A DNA stretch of 64,000 nt from Mucilaginibacter sp. (GTDB lineage Bacteria > Bacteroidota > Bacteroidia > Sphingobacteriales > Sphingobacteriaceae). Every line of letters begins with the position of its first letter. Within the stretch, counting starts at the first letter, position 1. Both the position numbers and the translations under genes were made by a program. The DNA is taken from NCBI GenBank assembly GCA_028287895.1, contig JAQBOV010000050.1:1-64000 (forward strand). Reading direction: 5' to 3'. This document shows positions 17,686-27,048 of this stretch, piece by piece. The notes beneath the pieces were generated by a model. The model saw only the letters and a list, made by a program, of their open reading frames with translations. It ran no database searches and was not told the DNA's origin.

Positions 17686-18141
17686 ATGGAAACGACATCA
17701 AAAGCAACAGAAGCATTGAACGACCTGATAGAGATCAATAACGATCGCATTGCAGGATTTAACAAAGCAAGTAAAGACCTCAAAGAAGGTGGCTTTGAAT
17801 TAACGGGAATTTTTGACCGGTTTGCCGACGAAAGCCGCAGATTTGTAATGGAATTGACCAATGCCGTTAATCAGCATGGCGGCGAGCCGGAAACAGGACG
17901 GAGTGCAAGCGGTGCCATCCACCGGGCCTGGATTGATGTGAAAGCTACGTTCGGCGGAAGCGATCGCAAGAGTATCCTCCAAGAGTGTGAGCGTGGCGAA
18001 GACGCCATCAAAAAAGCATACCAATCGGCCCTGGAGCCGGACAACGAACTTAGCGTGGAGGAAATTGACCTGGTGCGGAATCAGCAATACGCTATTAATG
18101 CGGCACACGACCAGATCAAGGCGCTGCGTGACAGCCAATAA
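17686..18141 (+). CDS. DUF2383 / PA2169-family four-helix-bundle protein
   Basis: A 151-residue all-helical protein. The start METTSKATEALNDLIEINND, the central FDRFADESRRFVMEL and the later IHRAWIDVKATFGG are typical of the PA2169 family. These are ferritin-like four-helix bundles of unknown reaction found in stress regulons. There is no signal peptide, so it should be cytoplasmic. The short duplicated theme with the DUF4142 protein (both four-helix bundles, one periplasmic and one cytoplasmic) suggests a shared stress role, which is inference. Confidence 0.9.
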   Translation: METTSKATEALNDLIEINNDRIAGFNKASKDLKEGGFELTGIFDRFADESRRFVMELTNAVNQHGGEPETGRSASGAIHRAWIDVKATFGGSDRKSILQECERGEDAIKKAYQSALEPDNELSVEEIDLVRNQQYAINAAHDQIKALRDSQ

Positions 18142-18156
18142 GAGTTCTTGTAAAAA

Positions 18157-18190
18157 AAATGCTGCTCAAACAAATGGGCGGCATTTTCTA
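18157..18190 (+). terminator. Probable terminator after the DUF2383 gene
   Basis: A 9-bp stem with one G-T pair (18157-18165 and 18178-18186), a 12-base loop and a short T-rich tail. Confidence 0.5.
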
Positions 18191-18621
18191 TTTGTTATGG
18201 AATCGGCAGCTATTCCCGCTCAGAAGAAGGGGCGCAAGTTTTGACCTTCGTGAAGGTTCGTTTTGAATGACAGGACAAGACGCTCAGCGACGGGATTTGC
18301 CTGCTGCAAGGGTCGAAACGGGGCGAATTCGCCGGGCGAAACAGCAGATACCTTTATTCTGCTGGGCGCCCGTGCCAACCGTACCGGAAGAAAAGCGATC
18401 GAGGCGGCGGTCCTGAATGAATAGAGATCGCTCATTTCTTCGGAAAATCGTCCACGAACGGCCGCCAATACACCCTGATTTGCCGGATTCCTCGGCAACG
18501 ACTGCAAAGCCTTTGTTTATTTAATTGATAATTAGCAAGGTAAATCTTTGATAAATTATAAAACCAGGCGGTCATGTCTTCTGTTTATTAGTTAACAAGG
18601 ATAAGTTCAAAACCAGGGGAT
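18191..18621. other. Intergenic stretch with a possible gene remnant
   Basis: No convincing gene. A plus-strand frame ending in TAG at 18422-18424 reads protein-like text (GETADTFILLGARANRTG, then KAIEAAVLNE) for about 50 codons, but has no ATG. It may be the tail of a decayed gene. The minus-strand frame across it looks like its shadow. Confidence 0.3.
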
Positions 18622-19464
18622 ATGGAAAAGATAATCGTGATCAATGACGATTCGAAAGAATCAATGCATGCGGCGGAATATGCTTTTCACCTGGCCTGTC
18701 TGTATCATAAGCACATCATATTGGCAAACCTGGTCTCTGCTGAGCGATCTATATTAAATCAGGTGGCCCGTTCGAAGGCTGTTCCGGCCGGGTTCGAGTT
18801 AATTCTTGGCGATGAGGAAAGCCAGGAAACGGTTAGTGACCACTTAAATTGCCTGAAAACAGAGTCCGGTTTTCATCCCGAGATCAAAACGCTGGACGCT
18901 TCAAAATTTGGCGAACGGGAAATGATCGCTTATGTCAATTCGCACAGGGTATGGATGATCGTTCGCGGCCTGGCAGCTGAATCTGAAATCCGCAGCGATG
19001 GCATGCGGATCAATATGCAATCCTTATTAAACCGGATCCTGTGCCCGATCATGCTTGTCCCGGAAATAGCGCCGGTCAAAAAAATTGAAAGGATGGTATA
19101 CCTGGCTGATTTGAGATATGCACAAATACCCGTTATCAATTACCTTGCAAAATGGCGAATCGAAAACCAGAGCGTGATCATCGCCCATATCCGTGTAAAA
19201 GGGTTGCCGGAGCTGGAAAAATCGTACGCAAACGATCTTTTCAGTAAGGTGCTGGCCAGGCAGGTGGCCTGTAAGAACTTGTTTTTCTCGCATTTGCATG
19301 CAAACAGGTTTTCTGACGCCATCGATACGGTGATTCATGGAATGGAAGGGAATATGCTCGTATGTGAAAACCACAGTTATCATTTTAAGCAGATTTTAGG
19401 GAGTATGGTTACCACAAAAGTTCCCGGCTATATTTCTGTTCCTGTTTTAGTGTTTCCGTATTGA
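18622..19464 (+). CDS. universal stress protein family (UspA-like, tandem domains)
   Basis: A 280-residue protein with the size of a tandem two-domain Usp, as is common in Bacteroidota. The first half begins EKIIVINDDSKESMHAAEYA, the usual Usp opening strand and helix; the second half starts near residue 155 (ERMVYLADLRYAQIPV) and ends with VPGYISVPVLVFPY, the expected last strand. The ATP-binding G-x2-G-x9-G(S/T) motif is not clear in either half, so it may be of the non-nucleotide-binding kind. Cytoplasmic. Part of the stress island. Confidence 0.75.
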   Translation: MEKIIVINDDSKESMHAAEYAFHLACLYHKHIILANLVSAERSILNQVARSKAVPAGFELILGDEESQETVSDHLNCLKTESGFHPEIKTLDASKFGEREMIAYVNSHRVWMIVRGLAAESEIRSDGMRINMQSLLNRILCPIMLVPEIAPVKKIERMVYLADLRYAQIPVINYLAKWRIENQSVIIAHIRVKGLPELEKSYANDLFSKVLARQVACKNLFFSHLHANRFSDAIDTVIHGMEGNMLVCENHSYHFKQILGSMVTTKVPGYISVPVLVFPY

Positions 19465-19621
19465 TGTAGGCGGGTTGATAGCGGCCCCTTTTAGCGAATT
19501 TTTATAGGGACAGGCGATCACCTCAAAGCTATGTACTAAAAAATCCACGGTACTGTTGCCAGGTGATGTTAATAGGCAAATCATTTACACAGCCCTTAAC
19601 ACTCAGGTTTACTAAGCAAAA

Positions 19622-19663
19622 CTAATAAGCCGGACAGGTGGAAATTACCCGGCCCGGCTTATT
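19622..19663 (-). terminator. Probable terminator of the Lys/Ser-rich peptide gene
   Basis: A perfect 10-bp inverted repeat (19624-19633 and 19654-19663); on the minus strand it is followed by AGTTTTGCTT. It starts 6 bases beyond the stop of the small gene. Confidence 0.5.
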
Positions 19664-19668
19664 AAGCG

Positions 19669-19800
19669 TCATTTGCTCTTCGAGCCGCTGTTCGATTTTG
19701 ATGAGCTTGTGCTTCGACCGGATTTTCCGGAGCTTTTTGAGCCTGATTTTTTTGAAGTGTCACTGTCCTTGCTGTGACTTCCAGTCTTTGTCGTTGGCAT
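19669..19800 (-). CDS. 43-residue Lys/Ser/Gly-rich peptide
   Basis: A minus-strand frame from ATG (19798-19800) to TGA (19669-19671). It begins MPTTKTGSHSKDSDTSKKSG and continues with SGKSGRSTSSSKS-type repeats, so it is made almost wholly of Lys, Ser, Gly and Thr, basic and disordered. AAAGGT lies just before the ATG and a hairpin terminator directly after the stop, which supports it as a real gene despite its size. Similar short basic peptides are found near stress genes in this family. A role in nucleic-acid or surface binding is possible but unproven. Confidence 0.5.
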   Translation of the reverse strand: MPTTKTGSHSKDSDTSKKSGSKSSGKSGRSTSSSKSNSGSKSK

Positions 19801-20206
19801 ACCTTTAAATTTTAACGTGTATAATTTGGTTAATTAATTATTAAAACATTAAAATCCATGCCGTTTGCCAATAAAGCCGAGATAGTGGCGAAAAGTGTCT
19901 GAAATTAAATAAGATTTGTACAGAAAGGGGAACAATTTATGTTTAAAGCCGGTTTTCTCAATGGATCTGTTTGTCATAAGTGGGGGACGTTATCGATATA
20001 GCGCGCGATATGGGCACCTTTTGAAGCCTGCCATTCTTGAAACGACTGCCGCCCGGATCGTCCGGATTTATACCCTTTTTTGCCTAATCTAACCCCAAAC
20101 CGGTACCGGACCGGTATCACCGTTCCTGCGGTCTGAAAAAGTTGTTAATGGTTACTGTATGTGGCAATCCCTGGAAAGGCGGACGACTTACAGGTGATAC
20201 CGTAGA
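19801..20206. other. Intergenic stretch, no gene recognised
   Basis: Upstream DNA of the Lys/Ser-rich peptide (minus strand) and downstream of a tiny lipoprotein gene. Only very short frames occur. A GC-rich ACCGGTACCGGACCGGTAT piece (about 20097-20115) is internally repetitive but makes no terminator. Confidence 0.4.
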
Positions 20207-20425
20207 CTATTCATCCCAAAAGCCTTCAAACGGCAGGATGATACCAGGGAAATATTTGGTAAGTATAGTCCGGCCTATATGAAAGATCCAAATCAGTAAT
20301 CCGATGATGGCTGCCAGGATTAATGCCATGATAAAACCGGCCTTAAAAGAAATTTCGACCACTCCGCAACCGGAAAATATAAGAGTGGCAAAAAGCCCGG
20401 CAACAGGCAGCGCTATTGTTTTCAT
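20207..20425 (-). CDS. tiny membrane lipoprotein
   Basis: A 72-residue protein with a signal peptide ending in the lipobox FSGC (Cys20), followed by one long hydrophobic segment (FIMALILAAIIGLLIWIFHIG, residues ~31-51) and a short polar tail. This lipobox-plus-one-helix layout recurs in small Bacteroidota proteins that databases sometimes label phosphatidate cytidylyltransferase, although they are far too short for that enzyme. Function unknown. It lies in the stress island, in line with an envelope role. Confidence 0.65.
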   Translation of the reverse strand: MKTIALPVAGLFATLIFSGCGVVEISFKAGFIMALILAAIIGLLIWIFHIGRTILTKYFPGIILPFEGFWDE

Positions 20426-20971
20426 AGTAATCGTTTATCATTTTCCTTTTTAAAATCGGCAAACGCCGGCTTCAGGCCGGTTGCCATGGCATCCCCCTTG
20501 GTTTCCCGTTTTTTTCCAAGACTTCCATCGGCGAAGCCGGGGTGGTTTGCCCCCGTATCTTTTTGGATGGATGGACCTTCAGAGGGGGAATAATACCGTT
20601 TTGCCGGGGAATACTTCCTCCATTTTAGCTTTAACAGCAGGCGGCGCTTAATGTTTGAAAGGCCGGCATTGCCAGCGCAGAATCGTCCTGGAGGCAGTTT
20701 ATGGCTAAATCGCGTATAAATACCAAGTTATACCGTATTTCTTTCGCTAAAATCCGTATTTGTCACCAAAACTTCGTTCGGCTTATTCTGTTGTTTCTTA
20801 TAATACAATTTAATTAATTAAATAAATTTTAAATTAGAAATAAATTTTAAATTCTTGCAATGAGGAAAAACAGACAAAAATGAACGCGGCAGACAGGAGC
20901 ATTTCTATTAATCATTGAGCTACCGGTGAGATCGGCAGTCACGGCCCTTTAGGTGGTGGTGACCCCATGTT
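20426..20971. other. Intergenic stretch, no gene recognised
   Basis: A hairpin with outer GGCAA/TTGCC and inner CCGG arms (about 20457-20484) lies upstream of the tiny lipoprotein gene. An AT-rich block at about 20805-20860 looks promoter-like, but no element pair fits and the frames behind it are only a few codons long. Confidence 0.4.
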
Positions 20972-21163
20972 TTAAAACAAGATATCTTGATGATTTTCAC
21001 CCCTTACGTCCAGTCTGGCCGTCTGTTGTTTGCTGCGGCTTACGGATTCACCGCCTTTTTCGGCCGGCTTTGCTGGCTTGTTTAAAATCATTCGTGGGCA
21101 TGCCCTGATCGGCGGGCCACTTTTCTCTTTGCTGGTAAATTCACGTTGTTCGTCATCATCCAT
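20972..21163 (-). CDS. small hydrophilic protein, doubtful
   Basis: A 63-codon minus-strand frame beginning MDDDEQREFTSKEKSG, charged and proline-containing, with no signal peptide, membrane segment or known family. No competing gene exists on the other strand. The lysine-rich middle (NKPAKPAEKGGESVSRSK) is like other short disordered proteins in this region. Without conservation data I cannot separate it from chance. Confidence 0.3.
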   Translation of the reverse strand: MDDDEQREFTSKEKSGPPIRACPRMILNKPAKPAEKGGESVSRSKQQTARLDVRGENHQDILF

Positions 21164-21328
21164 TGACTAAAGCCGCCGCGATGGATCTTGCTGATTGCTT
21201 GTCTGTAATTTAATATTTATCTATAAAAGCAGCAGTTGTAGGGAAAGATCCCGGACCGGCGGCCGGAGCGCTTCCTACTGACCTTAAATGAGAAATGCGC
21301 TGAAAAGCGAACTTAAAACAAACGAAAG

Positions 21329-24022
21329 ATGAACAAGGGAGAAGGATTAGGGGTTAAAAGAAAGCCATCTGTTGAAAGCCAGGAGTTTAAACAGGAGTTT
21401 AAACAGGATGGTGTTAAATCAGCATTCGAAAATTCAGAACAAAGCATTAAATTCAATATAAAAGGTAAATTTTTATATGCTTATGAAGAGAAATATTACA
21501 TAAAGGGCATTACTTACGGCACATTCACACCAGATGAAGACGGCGTAAATTATCCGCCGGCTGAAATTGTAGAAAAGGATTTTTTTATGATGGCGGAAAA
21601 TGGGTTTAACGCTGTCCGCACTTATACGATTCCACCTTCCTATTTATTAGAGCTTGCCGGTAAGTATGATTTACATGTCATGATCGGCATTCCCTGGGAG
21701 CAGCACATAGCCTTCCTCGATATCCATCAATTAAGAAATGATATCATAAAACGCGTCCGGGAATCTGTAGCAAGGTACAAAGGAAATTCAGCGGTATTAT
21801 GTTATACCATCGGAAATGAAATTCCTGCTCCTATTGTGCGATGGCATGGAAAAGCAAAAATTGAAAGATTTCTGAAGCAGCTTTTTTACGCCGCAAAAGA
21901 GGCTGATCCGGACCGGCTGATTACCTATGTTAATTATCCTACAACTGAATATCTGAATTTAAGCTTCCTGGACTTCGTTTCCTTTAACGTATACCTGGAA
22001 AGCCCTGAAAAACTACAAAGTTACCTTTCGAAACTACAGAATATCGCAGGCGACAAGCCGCTGATTCTGGCTGAAATAGGTATCGACAGTGCAAGCCACG
22101 GCGCTTTAAACCAGGCAAATTTCCTCAAATGGCAATTAACCACCGCCTTTGCCAAAGGCTGTGCAGGAGCATTTGTTTTTGCCTGGACCGATGAGTGGTG
22201 GCGGGGCGGCTATGAAATTGAAGATTGGGACTTTGGCCTTGTAGACCGCCAACGCAACCCTAAACCTGCCTTAAACAGTGTAAGCAGCTGTATTCGCCAA
22301 AATCCCTTATCCTTAACGGCGTCAGAATCCCCTTTCATTTCTGTCATTGTATGCTCTTACAATGGCGCACGAACTATTCGGGGCTGTATGGAAGCCTTAC
22401 AAAAACTAGATTACCCCAATAAGGAAATTATCGTTGTAAATGATGGATCAACGGATGATTTGGAAAAAATTGTAAAGGAATACCCGGTAAAATTAATTTC
22501 GACTCCCAATAGGGGATTAAGCAGTGCCAGAAATACCGGCCTGGCCAGTGCTGAAGGCGAAATTATAGCATATCTGGATGATGATGCATTTCCAGATTCG
22601 CACTGGCTTCAGTATTTAGCTTCTGCCTATAACTGTTCCAGCCATGCCGGCATAGGTGGCCCTAATCTTCCCCCTTTGGAAGATGGCCCTATCGCTGCCT
22701 GTGTTGCAAATGCCCCGGGTGGCCCCATACATGTGCTGCTATCGGACGAAATTGCCGAGCACATTCCTGGCTGTAATATGTCATTTAAAAAAGAGGTATT
22801 GATGGAAATTGAAGGTTTTGATCCCAACTTCAGGGTTGCAGGAGATGATGTGGATGTGTGCTGGCGGATACAAAGTGCAGGCTATACACTCGGATTTCAC
22901 CCTGCCGCTGTCGTCTGGCATCATCGAAGGGCCTGCCTTAAATCCTATTGGAACCAACAAAAAGGATATGGTAAAGCAGAAGCGCTTTTAGAGGCTAAAT
23001 GGCCGCTAAAGTACAATCGGCTTGGCCATCTGACCTGGGGCGGAAGGATCTATTCAAGTGGTGTCACCTTACCGCTAAAGATAAATAAGGATAAAATATA
23101 TTATGGTACCTGGGGCAGTGCTTTGTTTCAATCAGTTTATCAGCCTGCTGACAATTTTTGGACGGCAATTCCATTGATGCCTGAATGGTATTTTCTGGTA
23201 ACCTTGCTGGGAATAACGGGCAGCCTGGGCTTTCTGTGGAGCCCATTGTTATGGTTCTGGCCCTTTTTTGTATTAGCTATATTAATTGTCTTTGTTCAGG
23301 CGACGATAAGTGCGGTAAGACCCATAAGACGTTCCTGTAAAAAAATGAGGGTCAAATACCGTCTTTTAGTTATTGTCCTGTACGTCATGCAGCCACTAGC
23401 ACGCCTTTACGGCAGATTGGCCCATGGATTAACACCATGGCGAACGCGCTGTTCAGGCCGTACTTCAAGGTTTCTTTTTCAATTTCAACCGACCGTTTTT
23501 ACCTACTGGTCTGACCGCTGGCAATCTGCAGAAGGATGGTTAACCGAAATCGAAAAAGAACTGATTTATTTAAAACTGAGGGTAAAAAGAGGGGGTGAGT
23601 TTGATCCCTTCGATATGCAGCTGCAAAATGGATTATTCTGTAATAACAAGGTAATATTGGCTGTAGAAGAACATGGAGGCGGAAATCAGTTTCTTCGTTT
23701 TAAATGTATACCGAAAGTCTCTGTAACAGAAGGTGTTGTTCTGGCTATTCCCGCTCTGCTGGCATTTTCGGCCTGGGCTGACGGCGAATACCTGGTAAGT
23801 CTGGTTCTTACGGTCATTTTTTTAGCCCTTTTATCGAAACTCGTCTATGAGCACGCAGCCTGTCTGAGCTGTTTATACGCTGCTTTTCACCAGGTTTCCA
23901 AGAAAAAAAGCTACAGCGAAAAAGCTGCAGTTACCAAAGGCCGCACTTTTTTTTCTGACTTTAAAGAATCGGCAGCGATGGCGACTGTTTCAGCCAAAAT
24001 AGGTAATAAATATGTAAAGTAA
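21329..24022 (+). CDS. fusion of a glycoside hydrolase-like TIM barrel and a GT2 glycosyltransferase
   Basis: An 897-residue protein. Residues ~40-320 form a GH2/GH5-like barrel (clan GH-A): IKGITYGTF is the first strand, the probable acid/base is Glu164 in TIGNEIPAP, and the nucleophile is Glu249 in LAEIGID. Residues ~336-560 are a family-2 glycosyltransferase with ISVIVCSYNGARTI, VNDGSTDD, the DxD in YLDDDAFPD (417-419) and GDDVDVCWR. Two or more membrane segments follow around 615-665, and another hydrophobic pair near 805-840. So one chain holds a retaining-hydrolase-like domain and a processive-type synthase domain at the inner membrane. First gene of a five-gene operon; its stop overlaps the next start (TAATG). 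The first 36 residues are charged and include a doubled EFKQ. Confidence 0.88.
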   Translation: MNKGEGLGVKRKPSVESQEFKQEFKQDGVKSAFENSEQSIKFNIKGKFLYAYEEKYYIKGITYGTFTPDEDGVNYPPAEIVEKDFFMMAENGFNAVRTYTIPPSYLLELAGKYDLHVMIGIPWEQHIAFLDIHQLRNDIIKRVRESVARYKGNSAVLCYTIGNEIPAPIVRWHGKAKIERFLKQLFYAAKEADPDRLITYVNYPTTEYLNLSFLDFVSFNVYLESPEKLQSYLSKLQNIAGDKPLILAEIGIDSASHGALNQANFLKWQLTTAFAKGCAGAFVFAWTDEWWRGGYEIEDWDFGLVDRQRNPKPALNSVSSCIRQNPLSLTASESPFISVIVCSYNGARTIRGCMEALQKLDYPNKEIIVVNDGSTDDLEKIVKEYPVKLISTPNRGLSSARNTGLASAEGEIIAYLDDDAFPDSHWLQYLASAYNCSSHAGIGGPNLPPLEDGPIAACVANAPGGPIHVLLSDEIAEHIPGCNMSFKKEVLMEIEGFDPNFRVAGDDVDVCWRIQSAGYTLGFHPAAVVWHHRRACLKSYWNQQKGYGKAEALLEAKWPLKYNRLGHLTWGGRIYSSGVTLPLKINKDKIYYGTWGSALFQSVYQPADNFWTAIPLMPEWYFLVTLLGITGSLGFLWSPLLWFWPFFVLAILIVFVQATISAVRPIRRSCKKMRVKYRLLVIVLYVMQPLARLYGRLAHGLTPWRTRCSGRTSRFLFQFQPTVFTYWSDRWQSAEGWLTEIEKELIYLKLRVKRGGEFDPFDMQLQNGLFCNNKVILAVEEHGGGNQFLRFKCIPKVSVTEGVVLAIPALLAFSAWADGEYLVSLVLTVIFLALLSKLVYEHAACLSCLYAAFHQVSKKKSYSEKAAVTKGRTFFSDFKESAAMATVSAKIGNKYVK

Positions 24023-25221
24023 TGCCTGCAGCAATGGAAAAGCTTAGAATAGTAATTGGTGGTTTTATCGGACTATATGCTACCGGCGGCGTTACCTGGG
24101 ATTACATTCAGTATCCCTTAGGACTTAGAATGCTGGGTCATGATGTATACTATATCGAGGATACCATGCAATATTCAAAATGCCAAAGCCAGGGCAGGAG
24201 CTGGAACGACTCTTTTGACAGCATTAAGTACCTGAAAGATATTATGGAATGCTTTGGGCTGAAAGACCGGTGGGCTTACCGTGATGTAGCTTCAGGAAAT
24301 TGCTATGGTCTGCGTATAGAAAAAGTTCTGGAAATTTGCAGTACTGCCGACATTTTTTTAAATGTCTCTTCAGCCAATCATATTTTAAAGCAAGAATATC
24401 TGCAGATCCCAAAAAGGGTGATCATTGATTCTGATCCGATGTTTACCCAGGTGCAGTATTGGGATGATGATGATCCGTATAACGCTTATTTAAAGATCCG
24501 AAAACTGTATAACCTTTATAATTATCGCTTCTGTTTTGGTGAAAATATAGGTAAACCGGGATGCCGTATTCCCTTATTTGATTTAACCTGGTTACCCACA
24601 CGGCAACCTATTTGTCTTAATTACTGGAAACTTTCACGGATCCCGCCTTCAGCCCCCTTTACCACGGTTATGAACTGGTGTACACGCAAGGAAATGACCT
24701 ATCAGCATGAGCAATGGGGTCAAAAAGATGTAGAATTCAAGAAAATTTTAAACCTGCCGGAGTTATACAAGCAGGTGGGTTTTAAGCTTGCCGTGGGTTG
24801 CTCTGCCGACACAAACCAGGTTTATAGTAAACAAAGGCTTGAAGAAAAAGGCTGGCAGATAATTGATCCGCATACTGAAGTTAAAAACATCAGGGATTAC
24901 CAAAATTTTATTCAAAATTCACTGGGGGAATTTTCTGTAGCTAAAGAAACCTATGTAAAATCCAACAGCGGCTGGTTTAGTTGCCGGTCGGCCTGTTATT
25001 TAGCAGCCGGCCGGCCGGTAATTACACAGGAAACGCAATGGTCGGATTATATTCCGGCCGGGCTGGGTGCTTTTGCTTTTACAGATACAGAATCTGCAAT
25101 CCGTGCGATCGACGAAGTAAGATCAAACCTTAAAAAACATTCTTACTCGGCCAGGGAATTAGCTAAAGAATACTTCGATAGTACTAAAGTACTGCAACAG
25201 TTGCTTGAGAATTTAAACTAA
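24022..25221 (+). CDS. glycosyltransferase (GT-B-like)
   Basis: A 399-residue protein. The opening RIVIGGFIGLYATGGVTWDYIQYPLG fits a GT-B N-terminal domain with a glycine-rich loop, and the C-terminal part has KSNSGWFSCRSACYLAAGRPVITQ, the donor-binding region of GT4/GT1-like enzymes in which a conserved acidic or polar residue precedes the last helices. The donor and acceptor are unknown. The ATG overlaps the stop of the GH/GT2 fusion by one base, and 13 bases separate it from the ABC transporter, so it is translated with them. An ATG at 24034 is an alternative start. Confidence 0.75.
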   Translation: MPAAMEKLRIVIGGFIGLYATGGVTWDYIQYPLGLRMLGHDVYYIEDTMQYSKCQSQGRSWNDSFDSIKYLKDIMECFGLKDRWAYRDVASGNCYGLRIEKVLEICSTADIFLNVSSANHILKQEYLQIPKRVIIDSDPMFTQVQYWDDDDPYNAYLKIRKLYNLYNYRFCFGENIGKPGCRIPLFDLTWLPTRQPICLNYWKLSRIPPSAPFTTVMNWCTRKEMTYQHEQWGQKDVEFKKILNLPELYKQVGFKLAVGCSADTNQVYSKQRLEEKGWQIIDPHTEVKNIRDYQNFIQNSLGEFSVAKETYVKSNSGWFSCRSACYLAAGRPVITQETQWSDYIPAGLGAFAFTDTESAIRAIDEVRSNLKKHSYSARELAKEYFDSTKVLQQLLENLN

Positions 25222-25234
25222 CATCCAAGACCAA

Positions 25235-27022
25235 ATGATCAGCCCGAGTAAAAGATTAATTATCAGCGCTTTTTCCATTGCCAGGCCGTACCGGAGACCG
25301 CTTGCTGCCATTCTTTTTCTTCACCTTATTGCCACCCCGGTATCTTTGCTTAAACCTTTCGCCCTTAAAATTTTAATTGACTCCGGATTTGGGAAACATG
25401 CTTTACCTGAATTTATCCGGATACTTTTTCCTGAAAACTTTAATTTCAGCTTCTCTACAATCGCTGTTCTCTCGGCCGGCCTTTTTATCCTGACTTCCCT
25501 CATTGAAAACCTCTATTCTGTGGCTGTCTGGGTGCTTAGTATTTCTACAGGAGAAAAAATGGTATTGAGCTTTCGCACGATCCTTTTTAATCATATTCAA
25601 AGATTATCACTGAAACACCATGACCAAAAGGGGGCCTCAGATTCTCTTTATAGAATTCAATATGACACGATGGCGATAAGGACCCTTTTTATCGGGAACC
25701 TTTCTCCAATTATTGCCGCTCTGGCTACCCTGGTGGGGATGATTATTGTAATGCTGATGATCAATTGGCATTTTGCCCTGATCGCCTTAAGCTTAATACC
25801 TGTTCTGTTTATTCTTACCCGTATTTCTGTAACACGCCTGCAAAAAAAATGGAGGAAGGTGAAAGAAGATGAAAGCTTTGCCATGTCTATAATTCATGAA
25901 GTTTTAAACGCTATGCGGGTAATAAAAGCTTTTGGACGGGAGGAAGGCGAAGCAGAACGGTTCAGGAGCAGTGCTGACGAAGCGGTAAAAGGTCAGATAA
26001 AGGTGGGCTGGCTTGCCGCATCTTATTCTTTTATGGTGGAAATGTTGTTTGCTTCAGGCACAGCTTTTTTTATTTATACCGGCGCTATGTATGTAAATTC
26101 CGGAAAAATGACCCTCGGAGAGCTTACATTGGTACTCGCCTATCTTGCTCAAATATATATTCCGCTGGTAAAAATTGTCAGAAACATTAATGATATACAG
26201 TCTTCCATGACGAGTATCGAGCGAGTTTTTAATCTTTTAGATCAAGAAAAAGAGGTTAAGGAAAGCGCTAACCCGCTCCCTTTGAGCCAAAGCAGGGGGC
26301 ATATTGCCTTCCAGGAGGTCAGCTTTTCTTATCAATCAGAAAAACAGGTTCTTGAGAACATCTCCTTTGAAATAAAGCCTGGCGACCGGGTGGGAATAAT
26401 GGGTTCTACCGGCGCCGGCAAAACATCGCTAATTAGTCTTTTACTTCGTTTTTATGATTGCAACAGCGGAAAAATCATGCTCGATGGAAATGATATCCGC
26501 AATTATCGTTTATCAGACTATCGAAAACAGTTTGCAATCGTACTGCAGGATCCGCTGTTATTTTCAACGAGCATAGCCGAGAATATCAGCGTTGGATTAC
26601 CGGGAGCAGCAATGGAGGAAATTATCGGCGCAGCCAAACTTGCCAATGCTCATCATTTTATCATGAATTCGGTCAACGGGTATGATACTTTAGTCGGTGA
26701 ACGAGGTATGCAACTGTCGGGGGGCGAACGTCAAAGAATTTCACTGGCAAGGGCGTTTATAAAAAATGCACCGATACTGATTCTGGACGAACCTACCAGT
26801 GCCATCGACTTAAAAACCGAAACCCAGATCATCGAAGCAATGGAAAGACTTATGCGCGGACGCACAACCTTCCTTATCAGTCACCGGTTAGACGCTTTAC
26901 GAAGCTCCAATATCATCCTGCATCTGGAGCAAGGAAAAATAATAGATATACTGCATGAGGCAGCGATAGATGTCCTGGAACTGAAAAAGAAGGCTTACCT
27001 GTTCGATAATGATCCATTTTAA
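25235..27022 (+). CDS. ABC transporter, fused permease and ATPase (MsbA-like exporter)
   Basis: A 595-residue half transporter. Six membrane helices fill residues ~15-310, followed by one ATPase domain with Walker A GSTGAGKTS (about 390), the signature LSGGERQRISLARAF (about 490), Walker B ILILDEPTSAID and the switch His in FLISHRLD. It works as a homodimer and exports its substrate out of the cytoplasm; MsbA relatives move lipid-linked glycans or lipids. Its place between glycosyltransferases and sugar-modifying proteins suggests that it exports the product of this operon, possibly lipid-linked. Confidence 0.93.
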   Translation: MISPSKRLIISAFSIARPYRRPLAAILFLHLIATPVSLLKPFALKILIDSGFGKHALPEFIRILFPENFNFSFSTIAVLSAGLFILTSLIENLYSVAVWVLSISTGEKMVLSFRTILFNHIQRLSLKHHDQKGASDSLYRIQYDTMAIRTLFIGNLSPIIAALATLVGMIIVMLMINWHFALIALSLIPVLFILTRISVTRLQKKWRKVKEDESFAMSIIHEVLNAMRVIKAFGREEGEAERFRSSADEAVKGQIKVGWLAASYSFMVEMLFASGTAFFIYTGAMYVNSGKMTLGELTLVLAYLAQIYIPLVKIVRNINDIQSSMTSIERVFNLLDQEKEVKESANPLPLSQSRGHIAFQEVSFSYQSEKQVLENISFEIKPGDRVGIMGSTGAGKTSLISLLLRFYDCNSGKIMLDGNDIRNYRLSDYRKQFAIVLQDPLLFSTSIAENISVGLPGAAMEEIIGAAKLANAHHFIMNSVNGYDTLVGERGMQLSGGERQRISLARAFIKNAPILILDEPTSAIDLKTETQIIEAMERLMRGRTTFLISHRLDALRSSNIILHLEQGKIIDILHEAAIDVLELKKKAYLFDNDPF

Positions 27023-27048
27023 CCATTAAATATTAAATAAATAAAAAA

